Positions 55,115-62,916 of a stretch of DNA of 64,000 bases are shown here, one piece after another; the stretch's first letter is position 1; every line of letters starts with the position of its first letter. Made by a program: the position numbers and the translations under genes. Source of the stretch: Picocystis sp. L7 (lineage: Eukaryota > Chlorophyta > Picocystophyceae > Picocystales > Picocystaceae); assembly GCA_020975725.1 (NCBI GenBank), contig QXJR01000028.1, positions 558,001-622,000 on the forward strand. The letters run 5' to 3'. Under the pieces are notes generated by a model that worked only from the letters and a program-made list of their open reading frames with translations, did no database searches and had not been told where the DNA came from.

Positions 55115-56257
55115 GGCCGTTGGTGTGTCGATCCAATCGTTCCCAAGGGAACTCCTCCCAGCTCACCCTTGGGTCTGTCCCAGTCTCCCCCAATCAGAAA
55201 CCCCTGTCTTCCCCGGTCTTATCCCCTTCCCACAACCACCCGCCTTGGTCGGATGAAAAGGGAACGAGGGCCAACCACCCCCAACGGATGGGAGTTTCTT
55301 CTCCCCTCGGGGGAGAGGGCGGGAAGCCAGGGAGATGGAGGGAAGTAGGAACGGCGTGATGGACGTGGGCAATCGGATGGGAAACGAGCGTGCGTGCGGT
55401 CTGGAAAGAACGGGAAATCACCCGTGGAGCCTCCAACACCGCTCCCCGTGACGTTCGTCGATCGATACCAAGAAACTGGGCACGACCTCGCTATGCCAAT
55501 GACGAGAACAAGACACACTCCCGAACCTAACCGTCCATCGTGATGGACTTGCCTATGGCTCGATCATACGAACCATGCACCAGGCGTGGTTCGCAGGCAA
55601 GGGCCGTTCAAAATACCATCTGCTATCGCAGAGGAATGGTAGGTGTCCAGGCAATCTTCGTTCTACTTTCAAATGAGAATGTCCATCCAAGTGTTGTAAA
55701 GTTGCGCCAAGACACCGTGTTGAAGGATGGATCCTCGACTCGCATCTTGATCCACTCGGAAGGTTCTAGCAATTTCTTGTGGGAAAGGATTGAGTCTCTA
55801 GGTCGAGCGGGGTGGAAGGGCGGTGGACCGATGAGGATTCTCGAAAACAGACGCGTCTCGAATCCTCATCCGACATACACGAAGCACATGCATCGAATTT
55901 CTACCATCTCAACCGAGAGATGCGTATCCCATGTCTCTTTGAAGCATGGGAAGCACTTCCCTTTGTCGCCTCACCCATCCTCGGTGACTTGAACTTCGCC
56001 TCGAGCAAGCGGGTGGAGGAAATGGCGTCGAGCAATACATGCACTGGCATAGTCCGGACGAACAGAGGGATGGATTGATCGGGAGGTGAAACGGGAGGGA
56101 TAGTTGGAGAAGTGGGGGTTGATCGGGGGGTGAAAGGGGAGGGATAGTTGGAGAGGTGGGGGTCGATCGGGGGGTGAAAGGGGAGGGATAGTTGGAGAGG
56201 TGGGGGTCGATTGGTCTTCCCCACCACGTCGAGTCCAGTTTTTGGCATCCAAGTGTG
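55115..56257. promoter_or_regulatory. Divergent spacer between isoamylase and a small unrecognised gene
   Basis: About 1.1 kb, GC-rich near the isoamylase end. If isoamylase has a transit-peptide exon it should lie here. It contains the 44-bp minisatellite at 56077-56208. No other gene is recognised. Confidence 0.45.
56077..56208. repeat. 44-bp minisatellite, three copies
   Basis: Three tandem 44-bp units start at 56077, 56121 and 56165, each beginning GATCGGG and containing GGGAGGGATAGTTGGAGA; a partial fourth begins at 56209. G-rich on the plus strand. It lies 50 bp upstream of the ATG of the small two-exon gene, so it sits in that gene's promoter or 5' UTR. Confidence 0.9.
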
Positions 56258-56631
56258 ATGGCCTGGCAGGAACAAGTGGATCGAGAGAAACAACTTCAGT
56301 TTGTACGTGAAAAGAAGGTTCCACAGGATGAGAGACGGAACTGCTCAGGGATGCGCAGGTGATCGTGGACCAGAACTGACCTTCCGTGGACGCAAACGCG
56401 ACGCAGGTGAAGGAACTGGACGAAGCAGAAACCAACGTACAAAAGATCTACAGCAAGCTGCTGGACATGCCGGAAGATAAGATAGACGTGGGTGATACAC
56501 TCGCAGGATACAAGGTCGAAGGTGCGAAAACCATCCTTTGGACGGAACGCGCACCAAGACTCCTGGAGATCGACGAACCCCTCGAGAAGCCAGCGTCCGA
56601 ACAAGACACCGTACACGATTCCGAGACGTGA
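56258..56631 (+). CDS. Small protein of unknown function, two exons predicted
   Basis: Not recognised. Exon 1 (56258-56302) encodes MAWQEQVDREKQLQF and is followed by GTACGT; a 104-nt phase-0 intron ends with GCGACGCAG, and exon 2 (56407-56631) continues VKELDEAETNVQKIYSKLLD, then DMPEDKIDVGDTLAGYKVEG and a hydrophilic tail. The 89-residue product would be acidic, with a helical, probably coiled-coil N-terminal half that runs smoothly across the exon junction, which supports the splice. No signal peptide or membrane segment. It is divergent from isoamylase. The product could be a subunit or adaptor of a larger complex, but nothing in the sequence says which. Confidence 0.45.
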
Positions 56632-57564
56632 AGGTCTGGGTTAAACTGTTTCCGACTTCAAACAGTACAACTGCGGAACTGAGCGAAGATGGATGGAGAC
56701 CGCTACGAGTGCACTGGTCGATCGATGGCCTTTCGATCGTCCAGCTGTTGTTGGGAGACTCGACACGTTTCCCTGTGGTGGGAACGTGCGCCGTCAACAC
56801 CTCGTCCATAAGCGCAGAGCCAATCGGTCTTGAACTGTTTATTTCTGCAGATTTTATTTTCGGCTTCGTGCGTCAGGACAGAGGCGTCATTGTGTTGTAT
56901 GCTGCATCGACGGCCCAGTTGTTGCCCACGGGACAAAGTGGCTTGTTCTTTTTGTCCATCCTAGTGCCTTTGTTTGAAAACATCATGCCTGTCTTCATGA
57001 TAGCATGCGTCGCGTTTCCTCTTTGTCCATGTTGACTTCCTTTGCTGCGCACTGCCAGGATCCTGTACGGTAGCAACTCCCGTTCAGCTTGGGCACGCTG
57101 ATCTTTTGCAAGACCTTGATGGATCTTTCTTCCAAGGCAAACCGTGAGGCCATTGTTGTTTCGAATGCCGTCGTATGCTTTTCCCAATGCAGACCCCTTT
57201 CTTTCAAATCTACCTGTCCTTTGGTTGGTGCAATTTCGGAAGGATGCATGGTGGAACATCCTCTCCAGATGCTGCAGGGGCCAGAACGGCCACCACCTCC
57301 CTGAATGTTCCTAGTCCAACCACTGGTCGTGAATCAGAGCGTCCCCATGCCATCGACCTGGTTCCTCCCCCGATTGTAGCGTTGTATTGGGGCGTGGTGT
57401 GGGGTGGAACCACCAGGAGACCATGGCCGGAGAGGACCATTTGCTCTCGACACGAATTGGAAACAGCTCGAACCGCACTGTTGGAACTCGCCAGACCTCT
57501 CTTGGTGCTTCCGACACATGCTGAATCCAACTGATAGAAGCGTTGCACCTGGTAGGAGAAGACG
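56632..57564. other. Spacer with a candidate minus-strand gene
   Basis: The first 200 bp should be the 3' UTR of the small gene. The remainder contains coding-like minus-strand sequence (56873-57440, listed separately) and a 124-bp divergent spacer before the SMP/C2 gene. Confidence 0.4.
56873..57440 (-). CDS. Candidate unrecognised gene, probably spliced; structure unresolved
   Basis: A first exon is suggested by the ATG at 57440 (MVLSGHGLLVVPPHTTPQYN onward), running about 75 codons to CAG|GTAGAT near 57214. Downstream, two minus-strand frames look coding: one contains VDLKERGLHWEKHTTAFETT and ends at 56995, the other ends at 56873 with CPVGNNWAVDAAYNTMTPLS. I cannot decide how they join or whether both are used. 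No domain is recognised. Position supports a real gene: its 5' end lies 124 bp head-to-head with the SMP/C2 gene, the arrangement repeated through this window. Confidence 0.3.
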
Positions 57565-59586
57565 ATGGTGAACCAATCGCGACGGGAGGAAGGTTCCGAC
57601 ACCGCACGGCCGCTGTTGAACGAAAGGCGAGGAAGGTTGAATGTGGATCCCAAGACGACGGTCAGAGCGGCCAAGGCTCTGGAATCCGCCTTGCGCTCCA
57701 AAGTGGCGAAGGAGCTCGTGCGAGGGACCTTACGAATCGCGTTCGTGCACGTCCTCCTGGACCTTTGGAATCAAGCCTGGATCGTAGAAGCTTCGTTTCA
57801 CATGCCGAAACTGGTTCTGCTCTTTGCCGGTATCCTGGTTGGTGTCGGCATAGGACTCTGGGTCAGTGGGAAGAAGAAGAATCTGCACTACAAAACAGCC
57901 GCAGTATTCGAGGAATTGAGGGAAATGAAACAGAAGCACATCCAGAGACTGATTGGGGAAATGCCTGCTTGGATCAAGTTCAAGGATTTTGACAACGTGG
58001 CGTGGCTCAATAGGGCGTTGGTGCAAGCCTGGCCAGCCGTTGACTTGGCAGTTTGTCGGGTGATACGCGATGCTGTGACCCCACTGCTTGAGGAGGTCTC
58101 AGCTGGCCTGAACAGTGCACCCGTTCAAGAGATCTTCTTGCAGGAATTGAGCTTTGGAAACAAACCCCCATACATTGCAGGAGTGAAGGTATTCGATAGG
58201 GTGCATGAGGAAGATGAGCTGGTCGTTGAAATGGATATCAGATGGGGAGGGGGAGGGACCTCTGATGGAGGTGATGCTTCAGCGGAGTTGCGAGCAAGCA
58301 TTTACAACCATATTGTACCCGTAAGACTCACTCGTCTGCAAATGGTGGGGACAGTCCGGCTTGTTCTCAAACCGTTTCTGCCTGTACTTCCTGTTTTTGG
58401 GACTGCTGCTTTTGCATTTGTTGCTCGTCCCACGTTCGATTTCTCTGTGGAAGTGCTGGGCGCGGACATAATGGCATTGCCGATTGTCTCCCAAGTCATT
58501 AGACAGGCGTTGTTGCAGACAGTGACAGACCGCTTGTTATGGCCGAAGCAAATTGTCATCCCCCTGGCCGGGGACAATTTTGCCAGACAATACGTACAAA
58601 AACCGATCGGGGAGTTGAGAATGTGTCTGGTTAAAGGCGCTGGGTTGAAGAACACACACCGCATCCACTTTCCCAACCCATGGGCAGAACTACAGCTGAG
58701 TGGAAGGGATAGAATTAGAAGTGCAACAAAGTTGCAGACAACTTCACCAGAGTGGAATGAAACCTTTGCATTTGTGGTGGACCAATTGGATGGGCAAGCG
58801 CTTGGAATACAGATATTTGACAAGAACTTTTTCGGATCTACATATTGCATTGGAGAGGCATTGGTTCCAGTTCGAGACGTGATGCCAGGGAACCAAAAGT
58901 ATCGGGTCACGGCTGAACTTGTATCCAGCTCGCACGCCAGAGCCATGCGTTCTTCGACTGGTTCCTTCAACTCCTTGGGAGCACTTCACCTCACACCAGT
59001 AGAAGGGTACGTTAGGCCATCGGCCGAGAAAGGGGGGTTATTCAAAAATTGGAGTCTGCGCCGTCATTTCAGGCAGCAACAACAACCAGAGGACGGATTA
59101 AGCAACCTCAGCACCATACAACAAGAGCATGGCAGGCTTCTCATGGAAATGGTGTTCTGTCCCTTCCTAGACCACAACGCCCTGGGACAGCAGGCTGTGC
59201 ACTTCAAGGGAGCCTTGCGTGTCAAAGTGATCCATGCATCAAACCTCAAGTCAGTGGGATGCTGGGGAAAGCAGAAAATTTTCGTGAGGCTCCAAGCCGG
59301 GCGTCAGATACATGCTTCGAAGATAGTCCGCAACAATCTCAGCCCAACCTGGAACGATGAATTTTATTTCCACGACATCTATGCCCAGGATACTCTGGTG
59401 GTAGAATGTTTGTGCAAGCGTGTCGTTGGAACCTCGTTTCTCGGCAGCTGTGTCATCTTAATGCCCGATGTGGTGGTGAATGGCACGGTAAGCGACACGT
59501 TCAAGTTCCAAGAAGTATCACAGGGGGAAATAAAACTGCAGCTTGAATGGTTTCCAGTGCAATCCCCGGATCAAGCATCACAGTGA
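57565..59586 (+). CDS. Synaptotagmin-like/extended-synaptotagmin protein (SMP domain plus two C2 domains)
   Basis: Lipid-transfer tether of ER-plasma membrane contact sites. The 673-residue protein has an N-terminal amphipathic/hydrophobic region (about 55-67), a membrane helix at about 81-100 (PKLVLLFAGILVGVGIGLWV), and an SMP domain at about 130-335 (starting PAWIKFKDFDNVAWLNRALV, the plant SYT wording). C2A follows at about 348-450 and C2B at about 550-665. Both C2 domains keep the 'SPEWNETF/SPTWNDEF' loop, but the usual aspartates of the first calcium loop (GKSDPYV-type) are replaced by RIHFPNPWAEL and GCWGKQKIFVRL, so direct calcium binding is doubtful. A basic Gln-rich linker separates the C2 domains. 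The start follows good context and the frame is continuous. It converges with the phosphoglucan phosphatase (46 bp). Confidence 0.93.
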   Translation: MVNQSRREEGSDTARPLLNERRGRLNVDPKTTVRAAKALESALRSKVAKELVRGTLRIAFVHVLLDLWNQAWIVEASFHMPKLVLLFAGILVGVGIGLWVSGKKKNLHYKTAAVFEELREMKQKHIQRLIGEMPAWIKFKDFDNVAWLNRALVQAWPAVDLAVCRVIRDAVTPLLEEVSAGLNSAPVQEIFLQELSFGNKPPYIAGVKVFDRVHEEDELVVEMDIRWGGGGTSDGGDASAELRASIYNHIVPVRLTRLQMVGTVRLVLKPFLPVLPVFGTAAFAFVARPTFDFSVEVLGADIMALPIVSQVIRQALLQTVTDRLLWPKQIVIPLAGDNFARQYVQKPIGELRMCLVKGAGLKNTHRIHFPNPWAELQLSGRDRIRSATKLQTTSPEWNETFAFVVDQLDGQALGIQIFDKNFFGSTYCIGEALVPVRDVMPGNQKYRVTAELVSSSHARAMRSSTGSFNSLGALHLTPVEGYVRPSAEKGGLFKNWSLRRHFRQQQQPEDGLSNLSTIQQEHGRLLMEMVFCPFLDHNALGQQAVHFKGALRVKVIHASNLKSVGCWGKQKIFVRLQAGRQIHASKIVRNNLSPTWNDEFYFHDIYAQDTLVVECLCKRVVGTSFLGSCVILMPDVVVNGTVSDTFKFQEVSQGEIKLQLEWFPVQSPDQASQ

Positions 59587-59632
59587 GGGCTTTTCTATTC
59601 AAACTTGATTGTTGTTGCTTTTCAAATTTGCT

Positions 59633-60625
59633 TTACTCTCCTGCAACTTGGTGCACGACCGTTTGGCAGAAGGACCTAAACTTCTCCAACATGGAAGGTT
59701 CTTCCCTCGCCACTTTGATAGCCATGTGTTCACAGAGGAATTTCTGGATAGCCACCTTGTCTTCCTGGGTGAGTTCTGGAATGTCTTGGCTTTCACAGCT
59801 ATCAACTTTCCGGACTGTGTCCTCCATGGAGAATCCTTCCTGGGTGCCAATAGCATTGAGCACGTCGCAGGTGGCAAAACGTATGGCATCCTTGTTTGGA
59901 CCGCAAGGTCGTATGTCAGTGAGGTAATTGTAAGCTTCGTCCAGTGTGTCAAATGGCCCGTACCAGTAGAGCCAAGTGATGGCAACAGCAGGAGATCTTC
60001 CCATGCCCGCAGTGCAGTGCAGGTACACGGTCTCCCCGCGTTCCAGCAGCAGATTCAGCCTGGCCACGGCCCGGGGGAGTCCGACGCGCAGTCCTTCTGG
60101 ATCAAAGTCTGGGAACGGGATCCTCACAAGCTCCATTTGGTTTGCGTGGATTCTGTCTTGGATCTTGTTGAAGTCTACTCCCCAGTATTCCATGTCTCTG
60201 TCTTGCTGGGTGTTGAAGACGACTGTGACGTTCTCCTCCAGTTTCAGGTAGTCAATATCGTTCGGTGCGGTCGGTTGCGATCCGACCAGCAAGTCTCCTA
60301 GTCCACCGTTCGGTATGCGGTGATAGTAGAGTCCGAGATCGAATCGATACTCGAAGGGTGCCTTGGAATAGGTTTGCAGCGCGTCGTTGTACCTCTTTTT
60401 CTTGTCTTCCACGGAATCCGAGGATGTGTGCGTCACGGACGGCGTGGATTCTTTGTGCATGCTCCGAACTTGACTGTTTCGGAATCCCCGTCCATGCGTC
60501 TGATCGTGTTGTTTCTCATGGTTTCCACGGGTAGACCACCTCTTCTTTTCCAGGCCTCGTTCTCCTTTCCTCCATCGCGTCCCGTTCGCCACCCTCCTCG
60601 TCCCGTTGCACCGCATCTCCTGCAT
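59633..60625 (-). CDS. Phosphoglucan phosphatase, LSF2/SEX4-like dual-specificity phosphatase
   Basis: Removes phosphate from starch glucans so amylases can proceed. The 330-residue protein has an N-terminal 75-residue basic extension (RCNGTRRVANGTRWRKGER...) compatible with a plastid transit peptide, the substrate-recognition segment YNDALQTYSKAPFEYRFDLGLYYHRI typical of SEX4/LSF2, the acid loop IPFPDFDPEGLR (D173/D175), and the signature HCTAGMGRSPA with C204 and R210 (plant enzymes have HCTAGMGRAPA). A C-terminal helical tail follows. No carbohydrate-binding module is present after the phosphatase domain, so the layout is that of LSF2, not SEX4. Alternative starts are M4 or M56. Its upstream region carries the 46-bp minisatellite. 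Confidence 0.92.
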   Translation of the reverse strand: MQEMRCNGTRRVANGTRWRKGERGLEKKRWSTRGNHEKQHDQTHGRGFRNSQVRSMHKESTPSVTHTSSDSVEDKKKRYNDALQTYSKAPFEYRFDLGLYYHRIPNGGLGDLLVGSQPTAPNDIDYLKLEENVTVVFNTQQDRDMEYWGVDFNKIQDRIHANQMELVRIPFPDFDPEGLRVGLPRAVARLNLLLERGETVYLHCTAGMGRSPAVAITWLYWYGPFDTLDEAYNYLTDIRPCGPNKDAIRFATCDVLNAIGTQEGFSMEDTVRKVDSCESQDIPELTQEDKVAIQKFLCEHMAIKVAREEPSMLEKFRSFCQTVVHQVAGE

Positions 60626-61130
60626 CCCTTGGCCACGTAAAAGCTTGCCTCACGCGTTCCTCCAGGCGTTCTCTTTCCTTCCACGTGAAGTCGTCCACGT
60701 GTCGAAACGGTTGGAAATGGGTCCACACCACTCCACACCACTGGATCCTCCCCCATCGGGGAACCAACCCCGACACGTAAACCCCATCGTAAACCTCGGG
60801 GGAGGAGGGAAGGGTCCGACACGTAAACCCTATCGTAAACCTCGGGGAAGGAGGGAAGGGTCCGACACGTAAACCCCATCGTAAACCTCGGGGAAGGAGG
60901 GAAGGGTCCGACACGTAAACCCTATCGTAAACCTCGGGGAAGGAGGGAAGGGTCCGACACGTAAACCCTATCGTAAACCTCGGGGAAGGAGGGAAGGGTC
61001 CGACACGTAAACCCCATCGTAAACCTCGGGGAAGGAGGGAAGGGTCCGACACGTAAACCCCATCGTAAACCTCGGGGAAGGAGGGAAGGGAAGGGGCCGA
61101 GGGATGAACGAGAGAGCGCCAAAGGGACGT
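60626..61130. promoter_or_regulatory. Spacer between the phosphoglucan phosphatase start and the UIM protein stop
   Basis: Both flanking genes are on the minus strand, so this holds the phosphatase promoter and the 3' end of the UIM gene. Most of it is the 46-bp minisatellite. Open frames through the array are a by-product of the repeat. Confidence 0.5.
60771..61092. repeat. 46-bp minisatellite, seven copies
   Basis: Seven head-to-tail 46-bp units begin at 60771, 60817, 60863, 60909, 60955, 61001 and 61047, each CGACACGTAAACCC(C/T)ATCG followed by TAAACCTCGGGGAAGGAGG. Units differ at one recurring C/T position and the first also by GGGAG for GGAAG. Near identity implies recent expansion. It starts about 145 bp upstream of the phosphatase ATG. 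Confidence 0.95.
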
Positions 61131-61745
61131 TCAAGGCGGTGGCGGTGCATCCATTCCATACAGGTGGGCGAGGAAGGAACGAAACGTGGACCATTCCACC
61201 TGCTCGGATGCGTTGGGAGAGCACAAGGAGACCATGTCCCACGCCACGTCCGTCTCCAACGACACGCCCAGCTCCAGAGCCAAACGCTGGACGTCCAGGG
61301 GATCGAAGTAGCCTTTCCCTTCGGTCAACGTCGAAAAGGTGTGCTGCATCAAATCTTCCGTGAGAGGAACGCTCGACTTGTATCGACGAGTCTTCCTGCG
61401 CTTGGCCTTCCTCTTGCTTGTGCGCCTCGTCGAAGGGGAAGCGTCCGGACCATCCATGGGTCGCTTTCCTTTGCCTTCGGTCGGTTGGGACAGGGACAAC
61501 GCAATGGCACGGTCCAATTCGTCTCCTTCACACTTCGCACTCGCGTCGTGCGCTCTATCGTCCCATTCCGAGTCCTCGTCTTGGTCACCTGTGCTTTCGG
61601 ATTCGATCGAGCTGGACGACCGTCCTGCGTCGTCCTGTCCTCCCCTCTCTTCCCCTGTTCGTTCGTCCATCTGTTGCACCAGTCTCTTATGGGCCTCCAT
61701 GGCTGCTCTCCTGGTCGACGGTCCTTCCTTCCTTCTTCCACTCAT
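61131..61745 (-). CDS. UIM-motif protein with a C-terminal EF-hand-like helical domain, function unknown
   Basis: A 204-residue protein from the ATG at 61745 ([20 protein letters not shown]). It has a low-complexity acidic, Ser-rich middle ([20 protein letters not shown]), then [15 protein letters not shown], a good ubiquitin-interacting motif. A lysine/arginine cluster ([17 protein letters not shown]) that looks like a nuclear localisation signal follows, and the C-terminal 70 residues ([20 protein letters not shown] onward) have the helix pattern of an EF-hand-like pair without a complete calcium loop. A nuclear ubiquitin-binding role is inferred only. The frame extends upstream into the divergent spacer but that part is not protein-like. 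The start is 136 bp from the naphthoate synthase start. Confidence 0.7.
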   Translation of the reverse strand: MSGRRKEGPSTRRAAMEAHKRLVQQMDERTGEERGGQDDAGRSSSSIESESTGDQDEDSEWDDRAHDASAKCEGDELDRAIALSLSQPTEGKGKRPMDGPDASPSTRRTSKRKAKRRKTRRYKSSVPLTEDLMQHTFSTLTEGKGYFDPLDVQRLALELGVSLETDVAWDMVSLCSPNASEQVEWSTFRSFLAHLYGMDAPPPP

Positions 61746-61881
61746 CCTGGTGCTCGTGTCTCCTTCCCAACCGCATCCGACATCCGAGGTGCCACGACAC
61801 CCATCTACCGCCCCTGGAGCAACCGTCGGCTGGTGGCTCGGGGTTAACCGCGGGGTTAACTTCGAAGGAACGTGGTGGGCG
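61746..61881. promoter_or_regulatory. Compact bidirectional promoter of the UIM protein and naphthoate synthase
   Basis: Only 136 bp separate the two chosen ATGs, so 5' UTRs and core promoters of both genes must share this segment or overlap the coding starts. It contains GGGGTTAACCGCGGGGTTAAC, a short direct repeat of GGGGTTAAC. No TATA box. Confidence 0.5.
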
Positions 61882-62916
61882 ATGGACTGCGTCGAGGCAT
61901 GGAACCAAGGATCTATGGCGATGGAAACCGCATCCCAAAGGGCGGAAAGGCGGTTGAGAACGATACAGAAGCACCTCAAAGAGACGCAAGAGGTGTTGGG
62001 ATCGCCATGCGCGGAAACGAGCACGTATGCCTCCGCCACCGGCGAGCCTAGTGCCTACGAAAGAGTGCACGGACAAGTCTCCAGACATGCTGCTGATTGG
62101 CATGCAGTGCCTTGGTGCGATCAAATGGAAGACGTGAAGTACGAGAAGTGCGAAGAAGGAATCGCAAGAATCACCATCTGCAGACCGCATCGAAGGAACG
62201 CATTCCGACCGCAAACCGTGCAGGAACTGGCCAGGTGCTTCGCCGACGCCAGAGACGACGAAAACGTCGGCGTGGTGATCTTCACTGGCGAAGGGAATTT
62301 GGCCTTCTGCAGTGGTGGAGATCAACATGCTCGAGGAGAGGGTGGGTACGTTGGGAAGGACGGGATTGCCAGGCTCAACGTACTGGACCTGCAAAACCAA
62401 ATCCGCAGACTGCCCAAACCAGTCGTCGCCATGGTTGCAGGATACGCTGTGGGCGGAGGACACATATTGCACATGGTGTGTGACCTAACTGTAGCAGCGG
62501 AAAACGCTGTGTTTGGTCAAACTGGACCCAAGGTGGGTAGCTTCGATGCAGGTTATGGATGCACTCACATGGCCAGAATCATCGGCCAGAAAAAGGCCAG
62601 AGAAATGTGGTTCCTGGCAAGGATGTACAGTGCCAAGCAAGCACTGGACATGGGACTCATCAACGCGGTTGTTCCTCTCGAGAAGCTGGAGGAAGAGACA
62701 GTAGCTTGGGCAAGGGAGATGCTGAGGAATAGCCCAACAGCGATCCGGCTTTTGAAGGCGGCACTGAATGCGGATGAAGATGGTCAAGCCGGTTTGCAAG
62801 AGCTAGGGGGCAGTGCGACCTTGCTGTTTTATCAAACGGAGGAAGGTTCAGAAGGGAGAAAGGCATACCTGGAAAAGAGAAGACCAGATTTCTCGAAGTT
62901 TAAACGCTACCCCTGA
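61882..62916 (+). CDS. menB: 1,4-dihydroxy-2-naphthoyl-CoA synthase (naphthoate synthase), with PTS2 peroxisomal signal
   Basis: Closes the naphthoquinone ring from o-succinylbenzoyl-CoA in phylloquinone synthesis. The crotonase-fold protein (344 residues from the ATG at 61882; Arabidopsis NS is of similar size) has [20 protein letters not shown], the oxyanion and substrate loops [11 protein letters not shown] and [18 protein letters not shown], and [15 protein letters not shown] with the bicarbonate-dependent type I wording and catalytic aspartate. The C-terminus ends [13 protein letters not shown], as in plants. Residues 24-32 read RLRTIQKHL, a perfect PTS2 nonapeptide (R-L-x5-H-L) in the same place as the PTS2 of plant NS, so peroxisomal import is predicted. 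ATGs at 61915 and 61921 are alternatives that keep the PTS2. Confidence 0.95.
   Translation: MDCVEAWNQGSMAMETASQRAERRLRTIQKHLKETQEVLGSPCAETSTYASATGEPSAYERVHGQVSRHAADWHAVPWCDQMEDVKYEKCEEGIARITICRPHRRNAFRPQTVQELARCFADARDDENVGVVIFTGEGNLAFCSGGDQHARGEGGYVGKDGIARLNVLDLQNQIRRLPKPVVAMVAGYAVGGGHILHMVCDLTVAAENAVFGQTGPKVGSFDAGYGCTHMARIIGQKKAREMWFLARMYSAKQALDMGLINAVVPLEKLEEETVAWAREMLRNSPTAIRLLKAALNADEDGQAGLQELGGSATLLFYQTEEGSEGRKAYLEKRRPDFSKFKRYP

Noticed and set aside
60516-61242. Repetitive minus-strand protein of PSFPEVYD-type units
   Set aside because: It is the translation of the 46-bp minisatellite; 46 is not a multiple of three, so the reading rotates through frames as the array is read.
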